Part shown: in pieces, positions 11,304 through 21,665 of the stretch
How positions within the stretch are numbered: the stretch's first letter is position 1
Layout: the number at the start of each line of letters is the position of its first letter
NCBI RefSeq assembly: GCF_000730425.1
Contig: NZ_CP008896.1
Span: forward strand, 3,224,001 to 3,288,000
Source of the DNA: Pseudomonas fluorescens
GTDB lineage: Bacteria > Pseudomonadota > Gammaproteobacteria > Pseudomonadales > Pseudomonadaceae
Direction: 5' to 3'
Length of the DNA stretch: 64,000 bases
The notes under the pieces: generated by a model
Database searches by the model: none
What the model was told of the DNA's origin: nothing
The model's input: only the letters and a program-made list of their open reading frames with translations
Translations under genes and position numbers: made by a program

Positions 11304-12862
11304 CCGCCAAAGAGCATAAGCGCCAACCCATTTCCACGGGGTCCGAATGGACCTTCGAACTTATCCAGGCTTATGACCGGGAAATCAGCCGCATCGCGGC
11401 CGGATATGCCCTGGATACCTACCCCAACCAGATCGAGGTAATCACCGCCGAACAAATGATGGACGCCTACGCCTCGGTGGGCATGCCATTGGGCTATCAC
11501 CACTGGTCCTACGGCAAGCACTTCCTTAGCACCGAGAAGTCCTACACCCGGGGCCAGATGGGCCTGGCCTACGAGATCGTGATCAACTCCGACCCGTGCA
11601 TCGCCTACCTGATGGAAGAAAACACCATCTGCATGCAGGCACTCGTGGTGGCCCACGCCTGCTATGGCCACAACAGCTTTTTCAAGGGCAACTATCTGTT
11701 TCGTACCTGGACCGACGCCAGTTCGATCATCGATTACCTGGTGTTCGCCAAGCAGTACATCATGCAATGCGAGGAACGCCACGGGATCGATGCGGTGGAA
11801 GACCTGCTCGACTCCTGCCATGCCTTGATGAACTACGGTGTGGACCGCTACAAGCGCCCCTACCCCATTTCCGCCGAGGAAGAACGGCTACGGCAGAAGG
11901 ACCGTGAAGAACACCTGCAAAAGCAGATCAACGACCTGTGGCGCACCATCCCCAAACGCGCCGACAAGAACAGCGACAAGGACAATGCACGCTTCCCCGT
12001 CGAACCCCAGGAAAACATCCTGTACTTCCTGGAAAAGCACGCCCCGCTGCTGGAGCCATGGCAACGGGAGATTGTGCGGATCGTGCGCAAGATCGCCCAG
12101 TATTTCTATCCACAGCGCCAGACCCAGGTGATGAACGAGGGGTGGGCCACGTTCTGGCACTACACGCTGATGAACGACCTCTACGACGAAGGCTTGGTGA
12201 CCGACGGTTTCATGATGGAGTTTCTCACCTCCCATACCAGCGTGGTCTTCCAGCCAGGCTTCGACAGCCCCTACTACAGTGGCATAAACCCCTATGCCCT
12301 GGGCTTTGCCATGTACCGGGATATCCGGCGCATGTGCGAACACCCAACCGAGGAAGATCGCCGCTGGTTCCCGGAAATCGCCGGCAGCGACTGGCTATCG
12401 ACCATCAAGTTCGCCATGAGCAGTTTCAAGGACGAGAGTTTTATCCTGCAGTACCTGTCACCCCAGGTGATTCGCGATCTCAAACTGTTCAGCATCATGG
12501 ATGACGACCTCAAGGACGACCTGCTGGTACCCGCCATTCACGACGAAGCCGGTTACCGCACCATCCGCGAGACCCTGGCGGCCCAATACAACCTGGGCAA
12601 CCGCGAGCCCAATGTGCAGATCTACAGCATCGACATGCGCGGTGATCGCTCCCTGACCCTGCGCCATCAGCAACATGACCGTAAACCCCTGGGAGAGTCC
12701 ACGGATGAGGTCCTTAAGCACCTGCACCGGCTGTGGGGGTTCGATATCCATCTGGAGACACTGCAAGGCGACCAGGTGATGAAGACCCACCATGTGCCGC
12801 CGCGTAATGAACACAACGACAACGATTACGGCCGCCTCGACCTGGCCGTGGTTCACCTTTGA
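11300..12862 (+). CDS. spoVR: SpoVR family protein (YcgB)
   Basis: Cytoplasmic SpoVR-like protein of 520 residues, the third member of the prkA-yeaH-spoVR module. Its biochemical activity is unknown. Family segments visible include [33 protein letters not shown] and the conserved [15 protein letters not shown] region. The ATG overlaps the yeaH stop by 4 bases. A terminator-like hairpin follows the stop and runs into the next gene. Confidence 0.95.
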   Translation: MTAKEHKRQPISTGSEWTFELIQAYDREISRIAAGYALDTYPNQIEVITAEQMMDAYASVGMPLGYHHWSYGKHFLSTEKSYTRGQMGLAYEIVINSDPCIAYLMEENTICMQALVVAHACYGHNSFFKGNYLFRTWTDASSIIDYLVFAKQYIMQCEERHGIDAVEDLLDSCHALMNYGVDRYKRPYPISAEEERLRQKDREEHLQKQINDLWRTIPKRADKNSDKDNARFPVEPQENILYFLEKHAPLLEPWQREIVRIVRKIAQYFYPQRQTQVMNEGWATFWHYTLMNDLYDEGLVTDGFMMEFLTSHTSVVFQPGFDSPYYSGINPYALGFAMYRDIRRMCEHPTEEDRRWFPEIAGSDWLSTIKFAMSSFKDESFILQYLSPQVIRDLKLFSIMDDDLKDDLLVPAIHDEAGYRTIRETLAAQYNLGNREPNVQIYSIDMRGDRSLTLRHQQHDRKPLGESTDEVLKHLHRLWGFDIHLETLQGDQVMKTHHVPPRNEHNDNDYGRLDLAVVHL

Positions 12863-12871
12863 CGCAGCAAT

Positions 12872-12924
12872 GCCTCCATTGGCCTGGCACAGGCGTTATC
12901 CTGTAGGGCTAATGGAGGCTTTTT
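12872..12924 (+). terminator. Terminator-like hairpin overlapping the cca ribosome-binding site
   Basis: The stem GCCTCCATT (12872-12880) pairs perfectly with AATGGAGGC (12911-12919) and is followed by TTTTT at 12920-12924. The 30-base loop has a short CCTG/CAGG stem of its own. The right arm contains GGAGG (12914-12918), the only good Shine-Dalgarno sequence for the cca ATG at 12926. The element can therefore end spoVR transcripts and also hide the cca translation start. Confidence 0.7.
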
Positions 12925-12925
12925 C

Positions 12926-14155
12926 ATGCAAATCTACAAAGTCGGCGGAGCGGTGCGTGATCGCTTGCTGGGCATCCCCGTTACCGATATTGATCGGGTC
13001 GTTGTAGGGGCCACCACCGAAGAAATGCTCGCCAAGGGCTATCGGCCCGTGGGTTCTGACTTTCCGGTGTTCCTGGATCCGAAAAACAACGAGGAGTACG
13101 CCCTCGCCCGTACAGAGCGCAAAAGCGGCCGGGGATATGGCGGCTTTGTGTTTCATGCCAGCCCCGAAGTCACCCTCGAAGAAGACTTGATCCGTCGCGA
13201 CCTGACCATCAATGCCATGGCTGAAGACGACGATGGCAACCTGACCGACCCCTATGGAGGTCAGCACGACCTGAAAGCCCGGGTGCTACGCCACGTTTCC
13301 CCGGCGTTCGCCGAAGACCCCCTGCGTGTGCTGCGAGTCGCACGGTTCGCCGCACGTTATGCCGGCCTTGGCTTCACTATCGCCCCCCAAACCCTGGAAT
13401 TGATGCGCCAACTCAGCGATTCCGGTGAACTGGAAGCCTTGACGCCGGAGCGCAGCTGGAAGGAGATTTCCCGAGCCCTGATGGAAGATCAGCCACAGGT
13501 GTTTATCCAAGTGCTGCGCGACTGTCATGCCCTGAAAACCCTGCTGCCGGAAGTGGATGCGCTGTTCGGCGTGCCACAACCCGAAGCACACCATCCCGAA
13601 ATTGATACCGGCATCCATACCCTCAGCGTGCTGGAGCAGGCCGCGCTCCACGCCCACCCCTTGACGGTGCGCTGGGCCTGCCTGCTGCATGACCTTGGCA
13701 AGGGCCTGACGCCTGTGGATAAGTTGCCCAGGCATATTGCCCACGAGCAGAGGGGCCTGAAGCTGATCAAGGCGGTCAATGAACGGTTCAAAGTGCCAAA
13801 GGACTGCCAGGAATTGGCGCTGCTGGTTGGCGAGTATCACACCCATGGTCATCGGGCACTTGAGCTCAAGGCCTCGACCCTACTGGATTTGCTACAAAGC
13901 TTTGACGTGTTCCGCCGGCCACAGCGCTTTGAAGAGTTTGTCGTCGCCTGCGAAATGGACGCGCGGGGGCGCAAGGGTCTTGAGCAGAGAAGTTATCCAC
14001 AGGCGGACTATTTACGCGGCGCCGCACGGGTGGCGCGAGGTGTTGCAGTAGCGCCGCTTCTGGAAAAAGGCTTCAAGGGCCCGGAACTGGGCAAGGCGCT
14101 CAAGCGCGAACGGCTCAACACCCTGAAAGCTTACAAAGAACAGCATTCACTGTAG
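12926..14155 (+). CDS. cca: Multifunctional CCA tRNA nucleotidyltransferase
   Basis: Adds and repairs the 3' CCA end of tRNAs without a template. The 409 residues begin with the class II polymerase-beta signature [12 protein letters not shown], followed by [13 protein letters not shown] and [21 protein letters not shown]. An HD phosphohydrolase domain with LLHDLGKG sits around residue 255. The start [12 protein letters not shown] is invariant in the family. Its Shine-Dalgarno lies in the hairpin just upstream. The TAG stop is inside the first arm of a REP doublet. Confidence 0.96.
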   Translation: MQIYKVGGAVRDRLLGIPVTDIDRVVVGATTEEMLAKGYRPVGSDFPVFLDPKNNEEYALARTERKSGRGYGGFVFHASPEVTLEEDLIRRDLTINAMAEDDDGNLTDPYGGQHDLKARVLRHVSPAFAEDPLRVLRVARFAARYAGLGFTIAPQTLELMRQLSDSGELEALTPERSWKEISRALMEDQPQVFIQVLRDCHALKTLLPEVDALFGVPQPEAHHPEIDTGIHTLSVLEQAALHAHPLTVRWACLLHDLGKGLTPVDKLPRHIAHEQRGLKLIKAVNERFKVPKDCQELALLVGEYHTHGHRALELKASTLLDLLQSFDVFRRPQRFEEFVVACEMDARGRKGLEQRSYPQADYLRGAARVARGVAVAPLLEKGFKGPELGKALKRERLNTLKAYKEQHSL

Positions 14156-14234
14156 GAGCGGGCTTGCCCGCGATGGCGTCAATAGAATCACCGCAAGCCA
14201 GAGGACGCCATCGCCGGCAAGCCAGCCCCTACAG
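14151..14234. repeat. REP doublet spanning the cca and folK stop codons
   Basis: Two inverted REP copies (left about 14152-14178, containing GGAGCGGGCTTGCCCGCGATGG; right about 14206-14233) fill the whole space between the convergent genes cca and folK. The left copy supplies the cca TAG (14153-14155) and the right copy supplies the folK TAG (14231-14229, reverse strand). Confidence 0.85.
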
Positions 14235-14741
14235 GCCCTGCGTCAGTTGCCGGCCGCGCCATTCGAAGGCTACCGGCGCCAGTACCTGATCGATCTGTGC
14301 ATCGCGCCACAACGCGGAAAACGTCTTGCCCACCTCCGGATGCACGCGTTCCGGCGCCATCAACGACAACGGCCACAACACAAAGGCGTTCTTCAGGATT
14401 TCTGCCCGCGGCAACACCAATCCATCGAAGTTGCCGCTCAGGTCGCCATACAGCAGCACATCGATATCCAGGGGCAAGCCCTTGCGATCCGGTGCGTAAC
14501 GGCCATTGTCAGCCTCAATGGATTTCAGCCGACGGTCCAGCTCCATCAACGGCAAATCGGTATAGGCCGACACCACCAGGTTGAAGAACGGCCCGCTCTT
14601 GATCCCCACTGGCTGGCTTTCGAATACGGCGGAACAACGCAGGTCCGTCAAAAAGCCTGCGAGTGCGTCAAGGCCCGCATGCAAATGAGGCTCACGCTGG
14701 ATATTGCTACCAAGACCAAGGTAAACCTGAGTTAGCGACAT
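14229..14741 (-). CDS. folK: 6-hydroxymethyl-7,8-dihydropterin pyrophosphokinase FolK
   Basis: Transfers pyrophosphate from ATP to 6-hydroxymethyl-7,8-dihydropterin in folate synthesis. The product is 170 residues with the HPPK signatures YLGLGSN at the N-terminus, FESQPVG, FFNLVV and the metal-binding LDIDVLLYGD motif. It starts 10 bases inside the end of folB and is therefore coupled to it. A REP arm provides its stop codon. Confidence 0.96.
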   Translation of the reverse strand: MSLTQVYLGLGSNIQREPHLHAGLDALAGFLTDLRCSAVFESQPVGIKSGPFFNLVVSAYTDLPLMELDRRLKSIEADNGRYAPDRKGLPLDIDVLLYGDLSGNFDGLVLPRAEILKNAFVLWPLSLMAPERVHPEVGKTFSALWRDAQIDQVLAPVAFEWRGRQLTQGL

Positions 14742-15085
14742 CCGCGCTCGATCTCCACGCCCACACCCTTGGCGGCCGGGACCGCACCCGGTTTAGTCAG
14801 CTTGAGGTGCAGCCAGGGAATCTGGAACTCCGCCATCAGGACTTGGGCCAGACGCTCGGCAAACGTTTCCACCAGTTGGAATTGCGCCTGCGCGGCAAAG
14901 GCCTGGATGCGTGTGGAAACGCTGGCATAGTCGAGGGCCAGGGTCAGGTCATCACCGGCTGCAGCGGGGCGATTGTCCCAGGCAAAACTCAGGTCCAGGC
15001 GCAGGCACTGACGGATACCTCGCTCCCAGTCGTAGGCCCCGATCACGGTGTCGACTTCCAGGCCTTCGATAAACACTCTGTCCAA
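14732..15085 (-). CDS. folB: Dihydroneopterin aldolase FolB
   Basis: Converts 7,8-dihydroneopterin to 6-hydroxymethyl-7,8-dihydropterin and glycolaldehyde, the step before FolK. The 117 residues from [22 protein letters not shown] match the family. The start is a TTG at 15085 with GGAGAAG about 8 bases upstream; the frame extends to 15109 (another TTG), but those 8 residues are not family-like. It is divergent from plsY and overlaps folK, forming a two-gene folate operon. Confidence 0.94.
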   Translation of the reverse strand: MDRVFIEGLEVDTVIGAYDWERGIRQCLRLDLSFAWDNRPAAAGDDLTLALDYASVSTRIQAFAAQAQFQLVETFAERLAQVLMAEFQIPWLHLKLTKPGAVPAAKGVGVEIERGCR

Positions 15086-15159
15086 GCACTCTTCTCCACA
15101 GCACGACAAGGGCGCAATGCCCCGTTAGAATCAAGGCGTCCTCGCCCGGAATAGTTAGC

Positions 15160-15729
15160 ATGTCTTGGTTACTGGCGATCCTCGCCTACCTGCTCGGCTC
15201 GCTGTCCTTTGCCATCTTGCTCAGCCGCCTGACGGGAAACCCCGATCCGCGAATGAGTGGCTCAGGCAATGCCGGTGCCACCAATATGCTGCGCCTGGCC
15301 GGTAAAAAACTCGCCGTACTGACATTGTGCGGCGACGTCTGCAAAGGCCTGCTGCCAGTACTGATCGCCGATCTCGCGGGTCTCTCCCTGCAACAACAAG
15401 CCTGGATTGGCGTATGCGCCGTACTTGGCCACCTGTTCCCTTTGTACTTTCGCTTTCGCGGAGGCAAGGGCGTCGCGACGGCTGCCGGCATGTTGCTGGG
15501 GATCTACCCGCCAGCGGCACTGCTGGCCATTGCCGCCTGGCTGCTGACGTTCTACCTGACCCGCACCAGCTCCCTCGCGGCATTGATCGCCACGCCGCTG
15601 ACCCTGCCGCTGCTGGCCTGGCAGGAGCCGGCGGCCCTGTTGCCGATGAGCGTACTCACCCTGCTGATTGTATGGCGCCATCGCGGCAATTTACGCGACC
15701 TGTTTGCCGGGCGCGAACGGCATTTTTAA
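15160..15729 (+). CDS. plsY: Glycerol-3-phosphate acyltransferase PlsY
   Basis: Inner-membrane enzyme that acylates glycerol-3-phosphate with acyl-phosphate, the first step of phospholipid synthesis. The 189 residues show about five hydrophobic segments and the family motifs [26 protein letters not shown] and a C-terminal [15 protein letters not shown]. It is divergent from folB and convergent with tsaD, as in most pseudomonads. Confidence 0.96.
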   Translation: MSWLLAILAYLLGSLSFAILLSRLTGNPDPRMSGSGNAGATNMLRLAGKKLAVLTLCGDVCKGLLPVLIADLAGLSLQQQAWIGVCAVLGHLFPLYFRFRGGKGVATAAGMLLGIYPPAALLAIAAWLLTFYLTRTSSLAALIATPLTLPLLAWQEPAALLPMSVLTLLIVWRHRGNLRDLFAGRERHF

Positions 15730-15762
15730 ATACGCCCAGTGAGCCCGGCTCATGTTCGTCGA

Positions 15763-16788
15763 TCACAACGGCGGCAACTGCTCCATCGGCCAGCGCGCCT
15801 GCACGCTGATAGCCAGGCTTTCGTGCTGGCCTGCCTGCAAGCGCTGGCACCCGGCAAAAGCAATCATCGCGCCGTTATCGGTGCAAAACTCGGGGCGCGC
15901 GTAAAATACATCGCCCTTGAGGTCACCGAGCATTTTTTCCAGTGACAGACGCAAGGCCTTGTTGGCGCTGACGCCGCCAGCAATGACCAGGCGCGTCATA
16001 CCTGCCTGCTTCAAGGCACGCTTGCACTTGATGGTCAAAGTCTCCACCACCGCCTGCTGGAACGCCAGAGAGATGTCGCAACGGGCTTGCTCACTGTCGT
16101 CCCCGGCGCTGACGCTTTGCTGCCAGGTGTTCAACGCAAAGGTTTTCAAGCCGCTGAAGCTGAACATCAGGCCAGGGCGATCACACATGGGACGCGGGAA
16201 GGTATAGCGCCCAGCCACACCTTTTTGCGCCAGGCGCGCGATTTCCGGGCCACCGGGATAATTGAGGCCCATCATCTTGGCGGTCTTGTCGAACGCTTCA
16301 CCGGCAGCATCGTCCAGGGTTTCCCCCAGGAGTGTGTACTGGCCGATTGCATCGACCTGAACCAGTTGCGTATGGCCACCCGAGACCAATAAAGCGACGA
16401 ACGGGAACCCGGGCGGGTTTTCTTCCAGCATCGGTGCCAATAAATGGCCTTCCATATGGTGTACACCAAGGGCTGGAATGCCCCAGGCAAATGCCAGCGC
16501 CTGGGCACAGGAAGCCCCAACCAGCAGGGCCCCGACCAATCCCGGGCCTGCGGTGTAGGCGATGGCATCGATCTCGGTCGCAACACAATCGGCCTCGTCC
16601 AGCACCTGGCGGATCAATGGCAGCATGCGTTTGACGTGATCACGGCTGGCGAGCTCCGGCACCACGCCGCCATAGGCCCGATGCAGGTCGATCTGACTGA
16701 ACAGTGCATCGGCCAAAAGCCCGCGTTCACTGTCGTATAGCGCGACGCCGGTCTCGTCGCAGGAGGTTTCTAAGCCCAGTACTAACAT
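15763..16788 (-). CDS. tsaD: tRNA N6-adenosine threonylcarbamoyltransferase TsaD
   Basis: Catalytic subunit of the TsaBDE complex that places the t6A modification on A37 of ANN-decoding tRNAs. At 341 residues it has the expected size. The N-terminal [11 protein letters not shown] motif, the metal-binding HHMEGH (H111, H115) and the LVSGGHTQL and [13 protein letters not shown] segments are present. It is divergent from rpsU with about 200 bases between their starts. Confidence 0.97.
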   Translation of the reverse strand: MLVLGLETSCDETGVALYDSERGLLADALFSQIDLHRAYGGVVPELASRDHVKRMLPLIRQVLDEADCVATEIDAIAYTAGPGLVGALLVGASCAQALAFAWGIPALGVHHMEGHLLAPMLEENPPGFPFVALLVSGGHTQLVQVDAIGQYTLLGETLDDAAGEAFDKTAKMMGLNYPGGPEIARLAQKGVAGRYTFPRPMCDRPGLMFSFSGLKTFALNTWQQSVSAGDDSEQARCDISLAFQQAVVETLTIKCKRALKQAGMTRLVIAGGVSANKALRLSLEKMLGDLKGDVFYARPEFCTDNGAMIAFAGCQRLQAGQHESLAISVQARWPMEQLPPL

Positions 16789-16991
16789 GGGTTTGCGCCT
16801 TGTAGAGGCTGAATTCGAAGGCGCGCATAATAGTCGCCACTTCCCCTCCCGACTAGCGGTTTTCGATCAGAGGCTTTGCATTCCGGGCAATGAGGGGTTA
16901 ACATCCGCAACCCTTAAAAACCGACGACCTCAGCCGCGAATTTTTTGCGACGAGAACGTTGATTCCCGGTAATGAAAGAAGGTAGCTCTGG

Positions 16992-17207
16992 ATGCCAGCC
17001 GTCAAAGTAAAAGAGAACGAACCCTTCGACGTAGCTCTGCGTCGTTTCAAGCGCTCCTGCGAAAAAGCCGGTGTTCTGGCTGAAGTTCGTAGCCGCGAAT
17101 TTTATGAGAAGCCAACTTCTGAGCGTAAGCGCAAAGCAGCAGCCGCTGTTAAGCGTCACGCCAAGAAAGTTCAGCGCGAACAGCGCCGCGCCGTTCGTCT
17201 GTACTAA
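16992..17207 (+). CDS. rpsU: 30S ribosomal protein S21
   Basis: Small, very basic 71-residue ribosomal protein S21 that aids 30S initiation. The sequence is family-typical: [20 protein letters not shown] near the start and a C-terminal basic helix ending VRLY. It opens the macromolecular-synthesis arrangement rpsU-dnaG-rpoD, here with an unusually roomy gap before dnaG. Confidence 0.97.
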
Positions 17208-17654
17208 TACACAGACGTTCGTAGCAAGCTTCTGCCAAGCCCGGCCCTCAGCCGGGCTGTTGGCATTTGCGGATATCGCTTGATGCTTCACCGTCGACGC
17301 CGCACATGCGACCGAGACAAAGCTTCACACGTCAGGACTGGCTCTTTTGCCAGCGGTGCACGTCTCTTCTGACGAGCCTATCAAGGCTACTGACGAGCAC
17401 ACCCATTTTCCAAACAGGCGATCAATAGGTCGGCTGTGCCCCACGATGAGCTTCCGAGGCCGCCATTGGCCGTGACCGGACTCCAGGGCAACACTTTCAA
17501 ATACGTCGAAGACTGATTGGAACTAACGTCAGTGAGCGCTCGACAGATACACTTCCTGGCAGCCCAAACAGACAATCGATGATTAAGCCGCCAAATATGT
17601 GCGCCTTAAGGGCGTCACGGGCCCTCATTTACACGCAGTGATGACGAGAACGCC
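17208..17654. other. rpsU-dnaG intergenic region with a terminator-like hairpin
   Basis: No gene is supported in these 447 bases. A GC-rich hairpin at 17234-17265 (core AGCCCGGC CCTCA GCCGGGCT, flanked by GCCAA/TTGGC) follows the rpsU stop and is followed by ATTTG, so it is a plausible terminator or partial attenuator that would let rpsU be expressed above dnaG. The rest shows no clear open frame with a ribosome-binding site. Confidence 0.5.
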
Positions 17655-19622
17655 ATGGCCGGGCTGATTCCCCAGAGCTTTATTGACGACCTTCTGAACC
17701 GCACCGACATCGTCGATGTTGTCAGCTCGCGCGTGCAAATGAAAAAGGCTGGCAAGAACTACACCGCCTGCTGCCCGTTCCACAAAGAAAAGACCCCCTC
17801 GTTCAGCGTCAGCCCCGACAAGCAATTCTATTACTGCTTCGGCTGCGGCGCGGGCGGCAACGCTCTCGGCTTTATCATGGACCACGACAACCTGGACTTC
17901 CCCCAGGCCGTCGAGGAACTGGCGAAAGCCGCCGGCATGGAAATCCCCCGCGAAGAAAGTGGCCGGCCGCACAAGCCACGCCAACCCACCGACTCGCCGC
18001 TGTACCCACTACTCACTGCCGCCGCAGAGTTCTACCGCCAGGCCCTGAAAACCCATCCACAGCGCAAGGCCGCCGTGGATTACCTCAAGGGTCGTGGCCT
18101 GACCGGGGAAATCGCCCGCGACTTCGGCCTGGGCTTCGCCCCTCCGGGCTGGGACAACCTGTACAAGCACCTGAGCAGCGATACCCTGCAGCAAAAAGCC
18201 ATGATCGATGCCGGCCTGCTGGTGGAAAACGCCGAGACCGGCAAGCGCTATGACCGCTTCCGCGACCGAGTGATGTTCCCGATCCGCGACAGTCGTGGCC
18301 GCATCATCGCCTTCGGCGGTCGAGTGCTGGGTGACGACAAGCCCAAATACCTGAACTCCCCGGAAACCCCGGTGTTTCACAAGGGCCAGGAACTCTACGG
18401 CCTGTTCGAAGCGCGCAAGAACAACCGCAACCTCGATGAAATCATCGTGGTTGAAGGCTACATGGACGTCATCGCCCTGGCCCAGCAAGGCTTGCGCAAT
18501 GCCGTAGCAACCCTCGGCACCGCCACCAGCGAAGAACACATGAAACGCCTGTTTCGCGTGGTGCCCAGCGTGCTGTTTTGCTTCGACGGCGACCAGGCAG
18601 GTCGCAATGCCGCCTGGCGCGCCCTCGAAGCCACACTGTCGAGCCTGCAGGATGGGCGCCGCGCGCGCTTTCTGTTCCTGCCCGAAGGCGAAGACCCGGA
18701 CACCCTGGTGCGCTCCGAAGGCACCGACGCGTTTCGCGCGCGCATCCATCAGCACGCACAGCCGCTGGCCGACTATTTCTTCCAGCAATTGACTGAGGAG
18801 GCCGATCCGCGATCCCTCGAAGGCAAGGCTCACATGGCCACCCTCGCCGCACCGCTGATCGACAAGGTTCCCGGCGCCAACCTCAAGGCCCTGATGCGCC
18901 AGCGCCTGCTGGAAATCACCGGCCTGAGTGGCGAGGCCGTCAGCCAGCTGGTGCACAGCGCCCCCCAGGATGCGCCACCGGCTTACGATCCGGGCTTCGA
19001 CTACGACGCCATGCCAGACTACGCGGACTTTCACCAACCCCAAGAAGCATTTGCGCCCCAACAGGACTGGACGCCGAAGAAACCCGGCGCTGGCGGCAAG
19101 AAATGGGACAAACCCTGGAGTAAAAATGGCAAGCGCGGCGACCGCGACGAGGCCTACACCCCGCGCACGCCGGTGGCAGTGGAAGCCCCGACGCTGATTG
19201 CCCTGCGCACCCTGATCCACCACCCGCAACTGGCGGGAAAGGTAGAAAGTGCCGAACATTTTGCCAACGAGAGCAACACCTACGCCCAGGTGCTGATTGC
19301 CCTGATCGAGGCCGTGCAGAAAAATCCTAAGCTAAACTCAATCCAGCTGATGGCTCGTTGGCATGGCACAGAGCAAGGACGCCTTTTGAAGGCCCTCGCA
19401 GAAAAGGAGTGGTTAATTGACGGCGATAACCTTGAACAACAGTTTTTAGACACCATTACTAGATTATCCGCGGGTCAGCATACGCAGACCCTCGATGAAC
19501 TTATCAAGAAAGCAAGGCAGCCAGGATTGTCGGCTGACGAGCAAATTCAGATAGCAAAGCAGATGCGCGACCTCTTAAAACAGAATGTTTCCGCATCAAA
19601 CCCGACCTCAGCTGGCGTGTGA
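17655..19622 (+). CDS. dnaG: DNA primase DnaG
   Basis: Makes RNA primers at the replication fork. The 655 residues have an N-terminal zinc-binding domain (C40, H43, C61, C64 in CCPFHKEKTPSF and YYCFGCG), the RNA polymerase core with the TOPRIM motifs VVEGYMD and FCFDGDQAGR, a proline/lysine-rich linker near 450-500, and a C-terminal DnaB-binding helical domain. The last 300 bases are visibly richer in A+T than the rest of the gene. Confidence 0.97.
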   Translation: MAGLIPQSFIDDLLNRTDIVDVVSSRVQMKKAGKNYTACCPFHKEKTPSFSVSPDKQFYYCFGCGAGGNALGFIMDHDNLDFPQAVEELAKAAGMEIPREESGRPHKPRQPTDSPLYPLLTAAAEFYRQALKTHPQRKAAVDYLKGRGLTGEIARDFGLGFAPPGWDNLYKHLSSDTLQQKAMIDAGLLVENAETGKRYDRFRDRVMFPIRDSRGRIIAFGGRVLGDDKPKYLNSPETPVFHKGQELYGLFEARKNNRNLDEIIVVEGYMDVIALAQQGLRNAVATLGTATSEEHMKRLFRVVPSVLFCFDGDQAGRNAAWRALEATLSSLQDGRRARFLFLPEGEDPDTLVRSEGTDAFRARIHQHAQPLADYFFQQLTEEADPRSLEGKAHMATLAAPLIDKVPGANLKALMRQRLLEITGLSGEAVSQLVHSAPQDAPPAYDPGFDYDAMPDYADFHQPQEAFAPQQDWTPKKPGAGGKKWDKPWSKNGKRGDRDEAYTPRTPVAVEAPTLIALRTLIHHPQLAGKVESAEHFANESNTYAQVLIALIEAVQKNPKLNSIQLMARWHGTEQGRLLKALAEKEWLIDGDNLEQQFLDTITRLSAGQHTQTLDELIKKARQPGLSADEQIQIAKQMRDLLKQNVSASNPTSAGV

Positions 19623-19636
19623 GGTCATAGCTCGGG

Positions 19637-19642
19637 TATAAT
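19637..19642 (+). promoter_or_regulatory. Possible -10 element of an rpoD promoter
   Basis: A perfect TATAAT hexamer lies 47 bases before the rpoD ATG, in the gap after dnaG. No good TTGACA partner is visible 17 bases upstream. It may be a sigma-70 start that lets rpoD be transcribed apart from rpsU-dnaG. The call rests on one hexamer. Confidence 0.4.
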
Positions 19643-19689
19643 CCTCGGCTTGTTTTTTGCCCGCCAAGACCTTCAGTGGATAGGGTGTT

Positions 19690-21540
19690 ATGTCCGGAAA
19701 AGCGCAACAGCAGTCTCGTATCAAAGAGTTGATCGTCCTTGGTCGTGAGCAGGGTTACCTGACTTACGCGGAGGTCAACGACCACCTGCCGGAGGATATT
19801 TCAGATCCGGAACAGGTGGAAGACATCATCCGCATGATTAACGACATGGGGATCAACGTATTCGAAGCTGCGCCAGATAAGGATTCTCTTATGCTGGCGG
19901 ACGCCGATACCGACGAGGCCGCCGCTGAAGAAGCTGCTGCCGCGCTGGCTGCTGTGGAGACCGATATCGGTCGTACCACCGACCCAGTGCGCATGTATAT
20001 GCGTGAAATGGGTACCGTCGAGCTGCTGACACGCGAAGGCGAGATCGAAATCGCCAAGCGTATCGAAGAGGGCATCCGTGAAGTGATGGGCGCAATCGCG
20101 CACTTTCCCGGCACGGTTGACCACATTCTCTCCGAGTACACCCGCGTTACCACCGAAGGTGGCCGCCTGTCCGACGTCCTGAGCGGCTATATCGATCCGG
20201 ACGACGGCATTACGCCGCCTGCCGCCGAAGTACCGCCGCCTGTCGACCCGAAAGCCGTGAAAGCGGACGACGAAACTGACGACGACGAGGCTGAAGCCAG
20301 CACCGATGACGAAGAAGAAGTCGAAAGCGGCCCGGATCCGATCATCGCAGCCCAGCGTTTTGGCGCGGTCTCCGATCAGATGGAACTGGCGCGCAAGGCC
20401 CTGAAGAAGCACGGTCGTGGTAGCAAGCAGGCAACCGCCGAACTGCTGGCCCTGGCTGAGCTGTTCATGCCGATCAAACTGGTACCGAAGCAATTCGAAG
20501 GCCTGGTTGAGCGCGTTCGTAGTGCCCTTGAGCGTCTGCGTGCCCAAGAGCGGGCGATCATGCAGCTCTGTGTGCGTGATGCGCGCATGCCGCGTGCCGA
20601 CTTCCTGCGCCAGTTCCCGGGCAATGAAGTTGACGAAAGCTGGACCGACGCACTGGCCAAGGGCAAAAGCAAATATGCTGAAGCCATTGGTCGCTTCCAG
20701 GCCGACATCGTTCGTTGCCAGCAGAAGCTGACTGCACTGCAGACCGAAACCGGTCTGACGATTGCCGAAATCAAGGACATCAACCGTCGCATGTCGATCG
20801 GCGAGGCCAAGGCCCGTCGCGCGAAGAAAGAGATGGTTGAAGCGAACTTGCGTCTGGTGATCTCCATCGCCAAGAAGTACACCAACCGCGGCCTGCAATT
20901 CCTTGATCTGATCCAGGAAGGCAACATCGGCTTGATGAAGGCTGTGGACAAGTTCGAATACCGTCGCGGATACAAGTTCTCGACTTATGCCACCTGGTGG
21001 ATCCGTCAGGCGATCACTCGCTCGATCGCCGACCAGGCCCGCACCATCCGTATTCCGGTGCACATGATCGAGACCATCAACAAGCTCAACCGTATTTCCC
21101 GGCAGATGTTGCAGGAAATGGGTCGCGAACCGACCCCGGAAGAGCTGGGTGAACGCATGGAAATGCCTGAGGACAAGATCCGCAAGGTATTGAAGATCGC
21201 TAAAGAGCCGATCTCCATGGAAACCCCGATTGGTGATGACGAAGACTCCCACCTGGGTGACTTCATCGAAGACTCGACCATGCAGTCGCCCATCGATGTC
21301 GCCACCGTTGAGAGCCTTAAAGAAGCGACTCGCGACGTACTGTCCGGCCTCACTGCCCGTGAAGCCAAGGTACTGCGCATGCGTTTCGGCATCGACATGA
21401 ATACCGACCACACCCTTGAGGAAGTCGGCAAGCAGTTTGACGTGACCCGCGAGCGGATCCGCCAGATCGAAGCCAAGGCACTGCGCAAGTTGCGCCACCC
21501 GACGAGAAGCGAGCATTTGCGCTCCTTCCTCGACGAGTGA
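19690..21540 (+). CDS. rpoD: RNA polymerase sigma-70 factor RpoD
   Basis: Primary sigma factor, 616 residues. Region 1.1 opens the protein ([20 protein letters not shown]), region 1.2 includes [11 protein letters not shown], and an acidic non-conserved region lies near 180-215. Region 2 contains [17 protein letters not shown] for -10 recognition and melting, region 3 follows, and region 4.2 has [20 protein letters not shown] for -35 recognition. It ends the rpsU-dnaG-rpoD unit and is followed by a clear terminator. Confidence 0.98.
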   Translation: MSGKAQQQSRIKELIVLGREQGYLTYAEVNDHLPEDISDPEQVEDIIRMINDMGINVFEAAPDKDSLMLADADTDEAAAEEAAAALAAVETDIGRTTDPVRMYMREMGTVELLTREGEIEIAKRIEEGIREVMGAIAHFPGTVDHILSEYTRVTTEGGRLSDVLSGYIDPDDGITPPAAEVPPPVDPKAVKADDETDDDEAEASTDDEEEVESGPDPIIAAQRFGAVSDQMELARKALKKHGRGSKQATAELLALAELFMPIKLVPKQFEGLVERVRSALERLRAQERAIMQLCVRDARMPRADFLRQFPGNEVDESWTDALAKGKSKYAEAIGRFQADIVRCQQKLTALQTETGLTIAEIKDINRRMSIGEAKARRAKKEMVEANLRLVISIAKKYTNRGLQFLDLIQEGNIGLMKAVDKFEYRRGYKFSTYATWWIRQAITRSIADQARTIRIPVHMIETINKLNRISRQMLQEMGREPTPEELGERMEMPEDKIRKVLKIAKEPISMETPIGDDEDSHLGDFIEDSTMQSPIDVATVESLKEATRDVLSGLTAREAKVLRMRFGIDMNTDHTLEEVGKQFDVTRERIRQIEAKALRKLRHPTRSEHLRSFLDE

Positions 21541-21546
21541 TCACAG

Positions 21547-21574
21547 AACCCCCAGGCCTTGGCCTGGGGGTTTT
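21547..21574 (+). terminator. Intrinsic terminator after rpoD
   Basis: AACCCCCAGGCC pairs with GGCCTGGGGGTT across a two-base TT loop and runs into TTTTG. This is a textbook rho-independent terminator 6 bases after the rpoD stop. Confidence 0.9.
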
Positions 21575-21665
21575 GCTTTGTGCAGATTAAAATCTTCCCC
21601 GCTTTACCTCCCCTCGCAATGCCCGTCTACACTCGAAATATTCCCCGTGCCATAACGAGACCGTT

